A stretch of DNA of 64,000 nucleotides. Origin: Verticillium longisporum (Eukaryota > Ascomycota > Sordariomycetes > Glomerellales > Plectosphaerellaceae). This document shows, piece after piece, positions 1 to 10,417 of this stretch. Position numbers and translations under genes: made by a program. Location: assembly GCA_019188255.1 (NCBI GenBank), contig JAETXT010000007.1, positions 3,968,001 through 4,032,000 of the forward strand. The letters run 5' to 3'. The notes below the pieces were generated by a model. That model made no database searches. It saw only the letters and a list, made by a program, of their open reading frames with translations, and was not told the DNA's origin. Every line of letters begins with the position of its first letter. Positions within the stretch are counted from its first letter, which is position 1.

Positions 1-853
1 TTTCAGGTCATTGAGGAGATGAGGGGCAGGCCTTTGTGTTCTTATTCTTGTTCTCCGGATCCGGGATCAGGTTCTGCCCCTGATCCAAGTGCTTGGGTAG
101 GCTGGCGTCAATTTTTCCAAGAACAATACCAATATGAGCTCGGGTTAAATCCCGAGATTCCTCATCCTTGGATAGCAGCCCTGAAGAGAAGGAAGAAGAC
201 GAGGTTAAACTTCATCCTTCACAGACTTAGCTCGCATCGCCCTTTCCAGTTCTTTGAACCGACTTGAGCTATACAATCAAAGTGATAAACAAAGCGACCG
301 TCTTCCCAAAGCGATCAACCTGTTTCCGTGGCCTGGTTGAACACAAATCAGCACACATTGGTGGTTCGCACACCAGGCTGCCAGCACCAGCCGCTGTCGG
401 GTTTCGTCTGACCCCAAGGTGGTTGGTGCTGACTTGTAGCAACCCTAGCAGATGCTGACTGCACCTCCACGTTTGCGATGACATCGATGCCAGGTGGAGG
501 AAGGGACTGCTCTGATTCAGTTAGTCAGCAGGCACTATGAAACGTAGCCCTGGGGGCGCGTTGGGCGACAAACTAAGCCAGTTACAACAACTCTTATCCA
601 CCTTATAATACCATACCTTTTTCCAGGCACACCCGTCTTATCGCCTCTTATCACAAGCTGGGACCCACTATCTCGGCGGTTACGAAGCAACGCCAGAGCA
701 CGAGCACATGGGCACGCGTGCAGACTAGCTGCCTCGAGCTCCCCCCCCAATGACGAATGACTGATGGCCCGCAACGTCTGAGCCGACGACTCCTCCCTCT
801 CCACCACTCTCCATCATCACATCCCCTGCACCCTCACAACAATCGCAACAATC
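1..853. other. Intergenic DNA upstream of the aminopeptidase gene
   Basis: I see no convincing gene here. An 82-codon ATG frame at 19–267 has no recognisable motif, and the window edge cuts whatever lies to the left. The last 130 bases before the aminopeptidase ATG are rich in C/T with CACAACAATCGCAACA just before the start, which is typical of a filamentous-fungal promoter and leader. Confidence 0.5.
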
Positions 854-2185
854 ATGAAGTTCTCCAAGGCCTCCGCCCTCGCGCTCATGCTGCCGGCAGC
901 ATCCGCTCGCCACATTCTCAAGGAGGAGACCGACAACGTCGTCCTCTACCCCAACGAGATCGAGCAACAGACCTACCTCATCGAGCTCGCTCCTGGCAAC
1001 ACGAGATGGGTCACTGAGGAGGAGAAGTGGGAGCTTCGCCGCGTACGTTTCCATTGAAGCCGATACTGCCTGCACGTTCTAGACTGACATCGCAAACAGA
1101 ACGGCGAGCGTTTCTTCGACATCACCGACAACCAGGACCTCGGCACCACCCGTGCTCATGCCGACTCAAAGAAGGCCGTCTTTCCCGAGAAATGCACCCA
1201 GCAAGACAACGTCAAGCCTATCCTCGACAACCTTGACAAGAGCAACATTAAGAAGCGTCTAGAAAAGTTCACAAGTTTCCACACGCGGTACTACAAGTCC
1301 GACTACGGTCGCCAGTCGTCCGAGTGGCTCCTCAGCGAGATCAACTCCATCATCAAGGTCGCCGGCGGCGACAAGCATGGCATTTACGCCCAGCACTTCC
1401 CACACACCTGGCAACAGAGCTCCATCATCGCCACCATCCCCGGCAAGACCAACAGCACCGTTGTCATCGGCGCGCACCAAGACTCCATCAACCTCTTCCT
1501 GCCCAGTATCCTCGCTGCGCCCGGCGCCGACGACGATGGCAGTGGCTCCATGACCATCCTCGAGGTCTTCCGCGTCTTCCTCGGCGTCAAAGACGTCCTC
1601 AAGGGCAAGTCGGAGAACACGATCGAGTTCCACTGGTACAGTGCCGAGGAGGGCGGCCTTCTCGGCAGCCAGGCCATCTTCTCACAGTATGAGAAGGACG
1701 AACGCGACGTCAAGGCCATGCTGCAGCAGGACATGACTGGATTCGTGCAGAGGACTATTGATGCTGGCCGTCCCGAGAGTGTCGGTATCATCACTGACTA
1801 CGTAAACACTGGCCTGACTGACTTTATCAAGAAGGTCATTGTTGAGGTAAGCTTCCGACTCCCATCAGGTCCTGATATATGACGGCTGCTGACTCGGACT
1901 CCTTAGTACTGCGACATTCCCTACGTCGAGACCAAGTGCGGTTATGCATGCTCGGACCACGCGTCCGCAAGCAAGGCCGGCTACCCGTCGGCCTTCGTCA
2001 TTGAGAGCTCCTTTGAGGACTCGGACAACCACATTCACTCGACCGATGACCTGATCAAGTACCTGTCGTTCGACCACATGTTGCAGCACGCCAAGATGAC
2101 GCTCGGCCTCGTGTACGAGCTGGGTTTCACCGACTTTGCCGCTCTCGAACACAAGAGCGATGAGGTTGTTTTTGATGATTTGTAA
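854..2185 (+). CDS. LAP1: Secreted leucine aminopeptidase 1 (M28 zinc metallopeptidase)
   Basis: Three exons (854–1042, 1100–1846, 1907–2185) give a 404-residue protein; both introns are GT-AG and keep frame. The N-terminus is a signal peptide ([18 protein letters not shown]) followed by a propeptide-like stretch. The M28 metal and catalytic set is readable: GAHQDSIN near residue 188, [11 protein letters not shown] near 208, SAEEGG near 245, IITDY near 285, and the final histidine in HIHSTDD. Members of this family remove N-terminal hydrophobic residues from peptides outside the cell, using two zinc ions. Length and motif order match ascomycete LAP1 enzymes. The start was chosen because the next upstream in-frame codons carry no signal peptide. 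It lies in the same region as a pepsin-type protease and an S10 carboxypeptidase, so this stretch is relatively rich in secreted peptidases, though the genes are not adjacent. Confidence 0.93.
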
Positions 2186-2836
2186 ATATTGGACATGTGA
2201 TGATCTAGGGAGAAGCGGGAACGATCAATCATGGGTTTGAGATAGTAGCAGAACATTTGTCAGTCCCAGTCAATCGCATGGCACTGGCGACAGTGTCAAA
2301 CCATGTCTTTAGATTAGTGTGATCTCCTTGACCGGTTCCGCTGTCAAAGCTGTGTCTGGACAGGATTCTCAGTTCAATTTTGTGCTACACATTTGCGACA
2401 TGAATCAAAGACATGACATGATGGTGTAAGTCTGAGCTTTCGGCTTCGGACGGTGACGCCCTACTAACCCCAAAAGCTGCAGGGAGCAGGGGCGGCCAGC
2501 GTCCCCCACTGTTGCTCGCTCAGGTACCACAAGGCAGCCATGCGGAGGCCCTACGGCAGGCAGGCATCACACTAGTGCCCGAGGCTCCTTCTCCACTTCA
2601 ACTTCCCCCCTCCCAAGATCCCCCTCCAAAATAACCTCCTACTTCACCCAAAGCGATATGAATTGTTCACCCTTCATCCACCAAGACACTCCAGCGCTCA
2701 AGGTCATTTCTCAGTCGAGATTATCCTTACAGCCAGAATCCCGCTTGATATTTCCTTTGTTTGGACGAGAGAAACCAGTATCCGGCATCATTCTCAACCC
2801 TTGTCTCTGCGGGCTCTGGCCTTCGTGACGGACGAC
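2186..2836. other. Intergenic DNA and leader of the phosphatase gene
   Basis: No gene seen. An open frame continuous with the downstream phosphatase runs back to about 2663, but it contains no ATG before 2837, so it is treated as leader. Confidence 0.5.
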
Positions 2837-3805
2837 ATGGGTGATCTACCGATGATAGGCATGCCCGGCGGCTTCTCCAAGTCGGTCATGGCAGCTGCGC
2901 CATATGAAAGTCGACCCCCAAGCCCGCCGTACATACATGTACCCTTATCGTCACTCCGAGAGATGACACTGGATCCCTTTCTGGGCAACCTCGCAACCCT
3001 CGGCATCACAGCCGCTGAGTACAGCATCATCACCAACAATGGAACTCCGCAGCAGGCTAGCGATCCCACCGAAGAGTGGACATACGAATCGCGTCGTGAA
3101 GCTCAGGCGGTTGTTGACTGGCTCTACCTCGGTCCTCACTCAGCCTCACGCGACCGGGCTTTCCTTGAGCGTGAGGGCATCACCATGATCCTCGCTGTCG
3201 GCTACGCGAGTGACATCACCAAGCCCAGTACGCACGTCATGTTGGGCCCCACGGCAGCCACCCGTGCACTCGGTATCAAGATGGACAGGGTTGACGTTAA
3301 GAGCATGCACTCTCTCACCAGAGTGTATACCACAGCCGCCAAAAAGATCAACGACCATATCTTGGAGGTCCATCGCAGCCAGGCCGATAGTGGAGCGGTC
3401 GTACCGCACAGGCGCGGCAAGGTCCTCGTCGTTTGCGAATCGGGAAATGACCGCTCTGCTATGGTCGTTACTGCATACCTCATGGTCATGTTTGGCTTGG
3501 ACCTTATTACAACTGTTTCCTACGTCACCATGAAGAGGTTCTCCGCCATGTATGACGAGGATTCAAAGAGGTTACTGGTTGCGTGGCATGACATCCTGGC
3601 GGCACAGAGATCAGTCACTGCCCAGGCGATGGCTTCGACGGCATGCAAAGATGCGCGAAGTGAGCCTCGCAAGCGAGGGATCGAGATGATGTTTGACGGT
3701 CACCAATGCGGAGGTTCAGGTCAAGACGAGACAATGGACCGAAACGACGACGAGAGCCGTTTTGGCAACAGAAAATTTGTACCCTTCATGGACACGGGAA
3801 ACTGA
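2837..3805 (+). CDS. Atypical dual-specificity protein phosphatase
   Basis: Single exon, 322 residues from the first in-frame ATG (MGDLPMIGMPGG). Residues about 90–265 form a DUSP-like fold: WLYLGPHSASRD and REGITMILAV match the start of the domain, then VLVVCESGNDRSAMVV carries a CX5R phosphatase loop (C-E-S-G-N-D-R-S). The histidine that normally precedes the catalytic cysteine is valine here, while Cys, Gly and Arg are kept, so the enzyme may be active but with altered cysteine acidity. The tail after about residue 275 is charged and low in complexity. Family knowledge says such proteins dephosphorylate phosphotyrosine or phosphothreonine, or act as pseudo-phosphatase binders; the substrate is unknown. 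An upstream coding exon cannot be excluded because the frame stays open upstream. Confidence 0.75.
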   Translation: MGDLPMIGMPGGFSKSVMAAAPYESRPPSPPYIHVPLSSLREMTLDPFLGNLATLGITAAEYSIITNNGTPQQASDPTEEWTYESRREAQAVVDWLYLGPHSASRDRAFLEREGITMILAVGYASDITKPSTHVMLGPTAATRALGIKMDRVDVKSMHSLTRVYTTAAKKINDHILEVHRSQADSGAVVPHRRGKVLVVCESGNDRSAMVVTAYLMVMFGLDLITTVSYVTMKRFSAMYDEDSKRLLVAWHDILAAQRSVTAQAMASTACKDARSEPRKRGIEMMFDGHQCGGSGQDETMDRNDDESRFGNRKFVPFMDTGN

Positions 3806-5311
3806 AACGAATGATGCACCAAAGTCAGCGAAAGAAGACAACAGTGTCAGGCTTTACACTTTTGGACTGTCTCGACAAGCATGTCAATGCCTTCAACCAG
3901 CCCAGAACCTGCCCTGAGGCGTTTCTGAACAGCATTGTGTTAACGATAGAGGAAGGAACAGGCGTTAGGGGTGTGTCATTGAATTACCGAATGCTTTATA
4001 CCCAGCTTAGCTAGCGGAGATGACCGGGTGGCTGGTCAGTGAGAAGACACAAGTCACTGTTGACCTGTGACTGTAAGTCACAAGGCCTTTCGTTAATGAA
4101 CTTGAGTCAACACGTGTACCCTTCGCCGACATGAAGATCCGTATGATGTGCCATGAGGACCTGGTGAAGAACACGAGAAACCTTGGTCCTGGGGGTTTTG
4201 AGCCATCTCCCTCCTCAATATGTTTCTGTCCTTGCTCATGAATATACTGCAATGCTCCACGGGCGCCCCTCTTGTAAAGAAGGCAACGACGATCCGCCGT
4301 GTCCGCCATGCCTATCACCAAAGCCCTTCCAGGCGAAAACGCCTCCGTGAAGGAGGGCCCTAGCTAGCAAACATTCCCGAACCTACGTCTCGATCCATAG
4401 ATTTCTGGACTCAAGGTCCTAAGACAGTGCCGGCAATAGCTGGTCTCGCCAAACGATTCCTCCTGGTGTTCCATCCAAAGGGGTGGCTTGCTTGAACGCC
4501 TTCCACGGTGGGACGACTGCAATGGCCGGAGCTGTATAAGAAGAAGCTGTATGAGCGAGCAGCCAAAGGTGATCTGCTGGCAAGGGGCAAGGGAGTACTG
4601 CCAAGGTCTCCGGAGCTGTTGAAGCCTGCTGGTCTCTGCGTTGAAGGATTTCGGCCATTTGATCTCCTTCAGTTAATAGGAACGCGAGAATGATGACAGA
4701 GACCCCAAAGCCATTGCGAGGAGGCAGCTGGTTAATGTTGCAATTCAGAGGCTTTTAACGCTTCATTCATCTACATCAATGGCAGGATCGTCATGTAAGC
4801 TTGTTAAAGAGCAAAGGTCTAGTGGAGCACAACTCGGGATTGATTTTCAGCGCCATGATGGTTCCACACACAACCTCTCAGGCAGCTGACTAAGACGAAC
4901 TGGCCAGCCGGCGACGTCCATCGTGCGCCCCAGAGTGGTTGTGGGGTCCAAGTACCTAAGAATTAGGTGGGCAGCTTTGAGCTTGGCGGATGGAGCGGGC
5001 TCATACTGGCCTGTGATGGGACGGTGCTCGATGTGGCCGACCAGGTACGCGGCAGCACACCACAGCCACCTACTCTGCCACTGTACCTGAAGGAGAGGAG
5101 GCCTTCCAACCTGCCGGCGTACCTACATCATCGCCACCACAACCACAACTGCCACCGATTCGGTCCTCGTCGCACAGCGCTCGTATACCCTCCCCACGAG
5201 CTGCACTGTCTTTCTCGGTGCCTGCTGCCAGCGACCAACCTGACCTCTGACCCCGCCCCCCTGACCCTATCCGATCTACCTCTACACAACAACACCCCGC
5301 CGACCTCCGAG
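3806..5311. other. Intergenic DNA between phosphatase and END3
   Basis: About 1.5 kb without a supportable gene. Several 60–104-codon frames exist on both strands but none has a domain, a signal peptide or paired splice sites. It contains an AAGTACCTAAGAATTAGGTGG segment near 4950, a weak member of the dispersed AGGTACCT motif, and a CT-rich leader just before END3. Confidence 0.5.
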
Positions 5312-6669
5312 ATGGCCCCCCGAATCGAGCCGGCCGAAGTCGAGACATACTGGAACATCTTCTCGACCCGGACAGGCGGCGGAAAGTTCCTGACCGGCGA
5401 GCAAGCGGCGCCGGTGTTGAAAAACAGCGGTCTCACAGATACGCAGCTCGAACGAGTATGGGATTTGGCCGATGTCGACAACGATGGCAACCTCGACTTT
5501 GAGGAGTTCTGTGTCGCCATGCGCATCATCTTTGACATTCTGAATGGAGTGCGTCTACACACCAACCTTTCGCCGACATGATCGTTTGCACGGCCACTGA
5601 CGTTGTTACTCGTAGGAATACGCAGATGTACCGACTGTCCTGCCGGACTGGCTGGTGCCCGAATCCAAAGCGCACCTGGTCCAGGCGAGTAAGGCCATTA
5701 CCGGAAACCAACCACGCTTCGAGCAGGTGGAGGACGAAGAGGAAGACTCAGGCCTGAAGGACGGGTTCGATTGGTACATGACACCGCAAGACAAGGCCAA
5801 GTACGAGTCGATATATCAGGAAAACCGCGACATGCGCGGCGAGATAGCATGTGAGTCGGGACAAAAGCCTAACCCGTCGCTGGCCCCTCCAGCTTCGGCC
5901 CCCCCCTCCCCATGCGTCTCGCCCCTGCTGACCGAAGACCTCAGTCAACTCGCTTGAAGACCTCTACGAATCCCTCGACGTCCCCGACACGGACATCCGC
6001 TCCGCGTGGAACCTCATCAACCCCTCCCCCCGCTCGTCCATCAACAAGGACGCCAGCCTCGCCTTCCTGCACATCCTCAACAACCGCCACGAAGGGTTCC
6101 GCATCCCCCGCACCGTGCCCGCCTCGCTCCGTGCCAGCTTTGAGCGCAACAAGATCGACTACCAGCTCGACAACCAGCGCACCGGCGCCGCCTCCCGATG
6201 GGCCACCAAGGCCGACGACTCGACGGCGACGGGCCGCAAGGCCAAGTTCGGCGACCAGTACCTCACGCGCCTCGGCCGCAGCGGCTTCAAGTCCGGCGGC
6301 ACCGACTTTAGCACCCCGAAGGAGGGCGACTGGGAGGAGGTCCGCCTCAAGCGCCAGCTGCAGGAGCTCGACGAGAAGATTGCCCGCGTCGAGGCCGACG
6401 TCGAGCGCAAGAAGGGCGGCAAGCGCGACAGCAAGCCCGCCCTCGTTAAGAGGGAGCTCGAGCAGCTGCTCGACTACAAGCGCACGGAGCTGCGGGAGCT
6501 CGAGCAGGGCGAGGGCAAGGCCAAGGTCGGCCAGTCGCTCAAGGGTATCGAGGAGGACCTGCAGACGGTGCGCGAGCAGATTGAGGGTCTCGAGTCGCAC
6601 CTGACGTCGCGGAACCACGTTCTCGAGCAGCTGCGGCAGGAGATTGAGAATGAAAAGGTCAATCGATAG
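5312..6669 (+). CDS. END3: Actin cytoskeleton-regulatory complex protein END3 (EH domain)
   Basis: Exons 5312–5548, 5616–5850 and 5945–6669 encode 398 residues, the usual END3 length. Residues about 5–100 form an EH domain with an EF-hand loop reading [13 protein letters not shown] second EH-like region follows ([17 protein letters not shown], then [15 protein letters not shown]). The C-terminal third is charged coiled coil beginning about residue 265, the part that in yeast binds Sla1/Pan1. In the family, END3 with PAN1 and SLA1 promotes actin-dependent internalisation at cortical patches. Start choice: this ATG gives [17 protein letters not shown], which matches the conserved N-terminus; the open frame upstream lacks homology. 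It converges with the AIFM2-like gene. Confidence 0.93.
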
Positions 6670-7013
6670 AGAAAGGGGGACGAGGGGCGAGGGGATTGGG
6701 GATAGGTGGACTAGGTGCTGCGTTTTCAATTTTGGGCCATGATTTGGATTCAACAGGTTTGGTGGGGGTTGCTTCTTGCTTCAGCATGTAGATATGACAA
6801 CTTTCACCGGCGAAGTAAATCTGATTTGCTGAATCGATGCCGCTATGAGGGTATATATTGCTTCCGAACGACGCCAGGCCAAGTTTCTCCCGTCTCTACC
6901 ATCGTGCCCTTCCACCTTGCGGTGCGTACGAAACCGCGAGGCGAGAGTCAAACACCAATAGCCCCTCATGTAGGAGTGCTCTCACCACCTCCACGGAACC
7001 GCGGCTCGGCAGT
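6670..7013. other. Convergent intergenic spacer
   Basis: The 344-base spacer between the 3' ends of END3 and the AIFM2-like gene. I see no gene or clear structural element. Confidence 0.5.
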
Positions 7014-8288
7014 CTACCATTGCGAGCCGCTTGCGTACTTGGGCAGCATCTCGATCGCGAGCGTTCGTCCCTTCATGCCCCAAGCCGCCAGCGATGGCAG
7101 CTTGACGACGCCCAGACGGCCCGTGGCCCGGCCGCGCCCCGTCGAGCAGAGGAGCACGTCAATCGGCATGCCCTTGACGACCTGCTGCGGCTTGCCCTTG
7201 AGCGCAGCTTCAACGTTCTTGTAGACTCCACCAGCCTGCACGACGTCGTTAATAAAGACTCACTTATCAACTGAACAGGCAGAAAACCGGCTTTAAGCGA
7301 GAGGAGAAGAAATGACCGCCAAGGCATACCTGTTTATCCGTAATGGGGAACGAAGCGCGGGGGCTCGACACCAAGTCGCCGCACGCCCAGATGTTCTCGT
7401 AACCCCTGGCGCGGAAGAATTCGTCGACTGCGACGTACTTGTGCTCGTTGAGCAGCTTGGCGTCGATGTATTCGGAGTTGGGGATGAGACCGGTGGTCGG
7501 GAGGTACAGGTCCGTGATGATCTTCTCCCCATTCGAGAGCGTCACCTCCGTCTTGCCGTCCGGGGTGGCGGTGGAGCCGGTCGCCTTGACGCTCTTTCGG
7601 ATCTTGACACCCAGTTTGAACAGTTCCTTCTCCGCCGCGGCGGCAATTGAGTCGCCGCCGAGAAGTTGATTGTCGGCGCTGACGAGGATGATCTCTCGGT
7701 CCTTGCCGTATTCGTAGCCCAGCTCGCCGGCGGTCTCGACGCCCGTGGGGCCGGAGCCGGCGATCACGATGTGGGATGCCGACTCAACCTTCTTGGCGAT
7801 GGAGTGCAGGGCCTCGAGGTCCTCCTCATACGTGCCGGTACTCTTCCACGGCACCTCGGAGGAGGCTGTGCGGGCGCCGGTTGTCAGGACGATGAAATCA
7901 TAGGGGATCGAGCGTTCGCCAGAAGCCGTGGTGACGGAAAGAGACTTGGCATCGGCGTCGAGCTTGGAGGCAGCGCCCAGGACAAACTCGAAGCTTCCGC
8001 TCGGGTACTTGGCGAAGCCGGGCTCAATGGGCTGAAAGACCTGTTCGTCCTTGAGGACGCCGGGGACGATGGCGCGGACAGATGCCAGGTTCCAGTACAG
8101 GTGGTCGCTCTGAACATGTTAGCTTCACGAAGCCTTTTCTTTTTCCCAGTGCTGCATCAAGTCGTGTGTACCTTTGTGACGAGGATGACTTTGAGGTCCT
8201 TTTCCGATGGGAGAGTGTGCTTCAAGAGCTTGTGAGCGATCTGCAGGCCAGCATATGAGCCGCCAACGACAACAACGTTCTTCGTCAT
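7014..8288 (-). CDS. AIFM2/FSP1-like FAD/NAD(P)H oxidoreductase
   Basis: Three exons read on the minus strand: 8288–8172, 8109–7330 and 7235–7014 (introns 8110–8171 and 7236–7329), giving 372 residues, the same size as AIFM2/AMID proteins. The first dinucleotide fold is VVVVGGSYAGLQIAHKLL at the N-terminus and the second is IVIAGSGPTGVETAGELG near residue 165; YENIWACGDL near 285 is the FAD-binding C-terminal motif. These type II NADH dehydrogenase relatives oxidise NAD(P)H and pass electrons to quinones, and animal FSP1 protects membranes from lipid peroxidation. Whether this fungal copy does so is inference. No transmembrane anchor or clear mitochondrial presequence is visible. It shares a 1.35-kb divergent upstream region with the acyl-CoA-binding protein gene. 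Confidence 0.88.
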
Positions 8289-9642
8289 GTTGATGGAGAG
8301 ATGCGATTTATGTTGTCAGAACTTCTGATGTATGCAGCGCCTTCGGTTCTTCGTTACGATGATTGTTCGAGGAATCACTATCAGGTGCCTGAATGATTGG
8401 AGCTAAAAAGGGTTGTGGTGCGTCGCATAGAATGACGGAGCGAGCCAAGCTAGGGAGTCACTGGCCTTTTTATACGGCAGTTGAACATGAAAGGCCATGA
8501 AACAGAGCTTTCGAGGTAAGGGTGCAACGAAGCTTCCCGGCCTGGTACGTTGTTTATCAGGGGTCCGTAGTAATGCGTGGGTGTCTTAAAGCTCAGCCAC
8601 GACCACTCAAGTCCGTGCCATTGGGCTCGCAACGACATGTCATCATCGAATAGAGAGAGTTGTGCCGGTCTTCCCCAACGTTGCCCCGAGGCATTTGAAT
8701 GGAGCACTCCCGGGCGAGGGATTGCCCTGTCGGACCCGAGTCAGGGAGGATTTCCGGGTGCGTGGCGGTTGGCGGGTGTGAGAGAGGTACATGTAAGGCT
8801 GCGATGAAGTTTGACCGAGCCTCACGACTTGACGGCGATCCCTCTTCATCTGGCTCGTGGAACGCGTTGTCAATATTGAACCTTGGGTGATTGATTCTAT
8901 CATTTGTGAAACGGGGACGCGAGGCGATCATACAGCCCAGGCTGCAGCCGAGTTTTGATTCGTTTTGAGCGATGCAACGGTACATCGTGCATGTTAGCTT
9001 GAGGCTTCTTCTTCTTCGTCGCCTTGAGCATGTTCACGACCACGTCGATGGCCATGTCAGGCTGGGACGAGAAAGCCTTCTCAATACGTAGCTGATTGCC
9101 TGAGGTACCCCCTACCTTGCCTGATCTTGCGGACGGACAGGAAAGGTGGGTAGGTAGCTACCTAGGTACCTAGGCTTGCTAGGCAGGCAGAGACGACTTC
9201 ACGAACGCACCTTCACTTCGGGTGATCTCACCAGCCACACTCTTCCCTCATCCCTGCCTTGTGATTTCCATCGCCAGACCCTCGCACCCACGGACCGTGA
9301 CGCCGAAAGACGGCGGTGCGCGACCCACGAAATAAATCGGGTCCAAATGACAGTGCAATGCTCCATCAGCCGTCAACAGCGGCAGGTGCACCCCAAGTCG
9401 GACATACCTGCCCCGCGCCCATGCGCACATGAGCGAGCACATGCGCTGTTACCGAGCTCCAGTGCTCCTTGTCATCCGCCCGCCGCCCGTTTGACCCCGC
9501 CAACACCACCACCCGGCCCTGCCTCCAACTTTGTCCTCAACAAACCCATAAAAGTCCTCATTACCCACGACACCGCATCTCTTCGTCTGCAAGACAAGCA
9601 TTTCTATCTATACCCCAATCACATACCCACAAACCAGTCATC
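8289..9642. other. Divergent upstream region with AGGTACCT motifs
   Basis: The shared promoter region of the AIFM2-like gene (minus) and the acyl-CoA-binding protein gene (plus). It contains a dense AGGTA/ACCTAGGT cluster around 9149–9176 and a coding-like fragment on the minus strand listed separately. The C-rich stretch at 9460–9640 is probably the leader of the plus-strand gene. Confidence 0.5.
8900..9099 (-). pseudogene. Orphan coding-like fragment, possible gene remnant
   Basis: Reading the minus strand from an acceptor-like CTCAG at 9102–9098 gives about 66 residues without a stop, with amphipathic, lysine-rich composition (QLRIEKAFSSQPDMAIDVVV, then LKATKKKKPQ), ending in TGA at 8900. 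The composition looks like real protein, unlike neighbouring frames. No partner exon is visible upstream, where only motif-rich promoter DNA lies. It may be a leftover terminal exon or chance. I do not recognise the family. Confidence 0.25.
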
Positions 9643-10183
9643 ATGTCTGTTCCCCAGAGCGAGGCCTTCAAGACTGCTGTCGTCGACAGCCAGAAGCTCA
9701 CTTCCAAGCCGAGCAACGACGATCTCCTCCAGCTTTACGGTGAGTGCCATCGCAATGCACCCCCCCCCCCTTATCTGTCCTTTTGCCCGAGATCACGATC
9801 GCCTTCTGCCCTTCCCAAGAAAGAGGAAGAGGACACGATCTCGTGGCACGTCTTGCTTTATCGTACAAGCAACGCTGACCCTCTTCGACAGCACTCTTCA
9901 AGATTGGCAACGGCGAGGACATCAGGCAGTCCCCCTCGCCCGGCATGTTCGACCTCAAGGTACGCTACCACCACATAACCCCTCTCCCATCGCACGAGCG
10001 GATACACAGGACGCTAACCTCTCTGGACTGCAGGCCAAGGCCAAGAGGAGTGCGTGGCAGAAGGAGACCGACGCCGGCACCACCGCCGAGCAGGCTCAGG
10101 CCAAGTACGTCGAGCTCGTCAACAGCCTCAAGGAGTCTCACGGCTACGATGCCGATAAGGTTCCCGAGTCCGTCGGCGCCTAA
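9643..10183 (+). CDS. ACB1: Acyl-CoA-binding protein
   Basis: Exons 9643–9739, 9892–9959 and 10034–10183 encode 104 residues. The sequence follows the ACBP four-helix fold: SEAFKTAVVDSQKLTSKPSN, LLQLYALFKIGNGEDI, then SPGMFDLKAKAKRSAWQK, where the KxxxW segment contributes to ligand binding. ACBPs are cytosolic carriers of medium- and long-chain acyl-CoA that buffer the pool for lipid synthesis and degradation. A short C-terminal extension (DADKVPESVGA) makes it slightly longer than the animal protein. The first intron holds an 11-base C run followed by a pyrimidine-rich stretch. The gene is convergent with TDP1, whose 3' end lies 234 bases downstream. Confidence 0.93.
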
Positions 10184-10417
10184 GTGCTTCCTATCTCTCG
10201 ACGAGTGACGATTACGAAACGCCCCTTGACGATCACAAAAGATGTAAACACTCTGCCACGGCTGGCTGAATCGATAGAGTTTTGGCCTAGATAGCAAGAG
10301 AATCCGTCTTCCCGCCACTACAACGTAAGCGCAAGCAATGCCCGCAACCTCCAGACTCGCGCTGCCCGCTCGCTCCCGTTTATCGTCTTTGTAATGCGTT
10401 GCTCATCCTTCGTGCAC

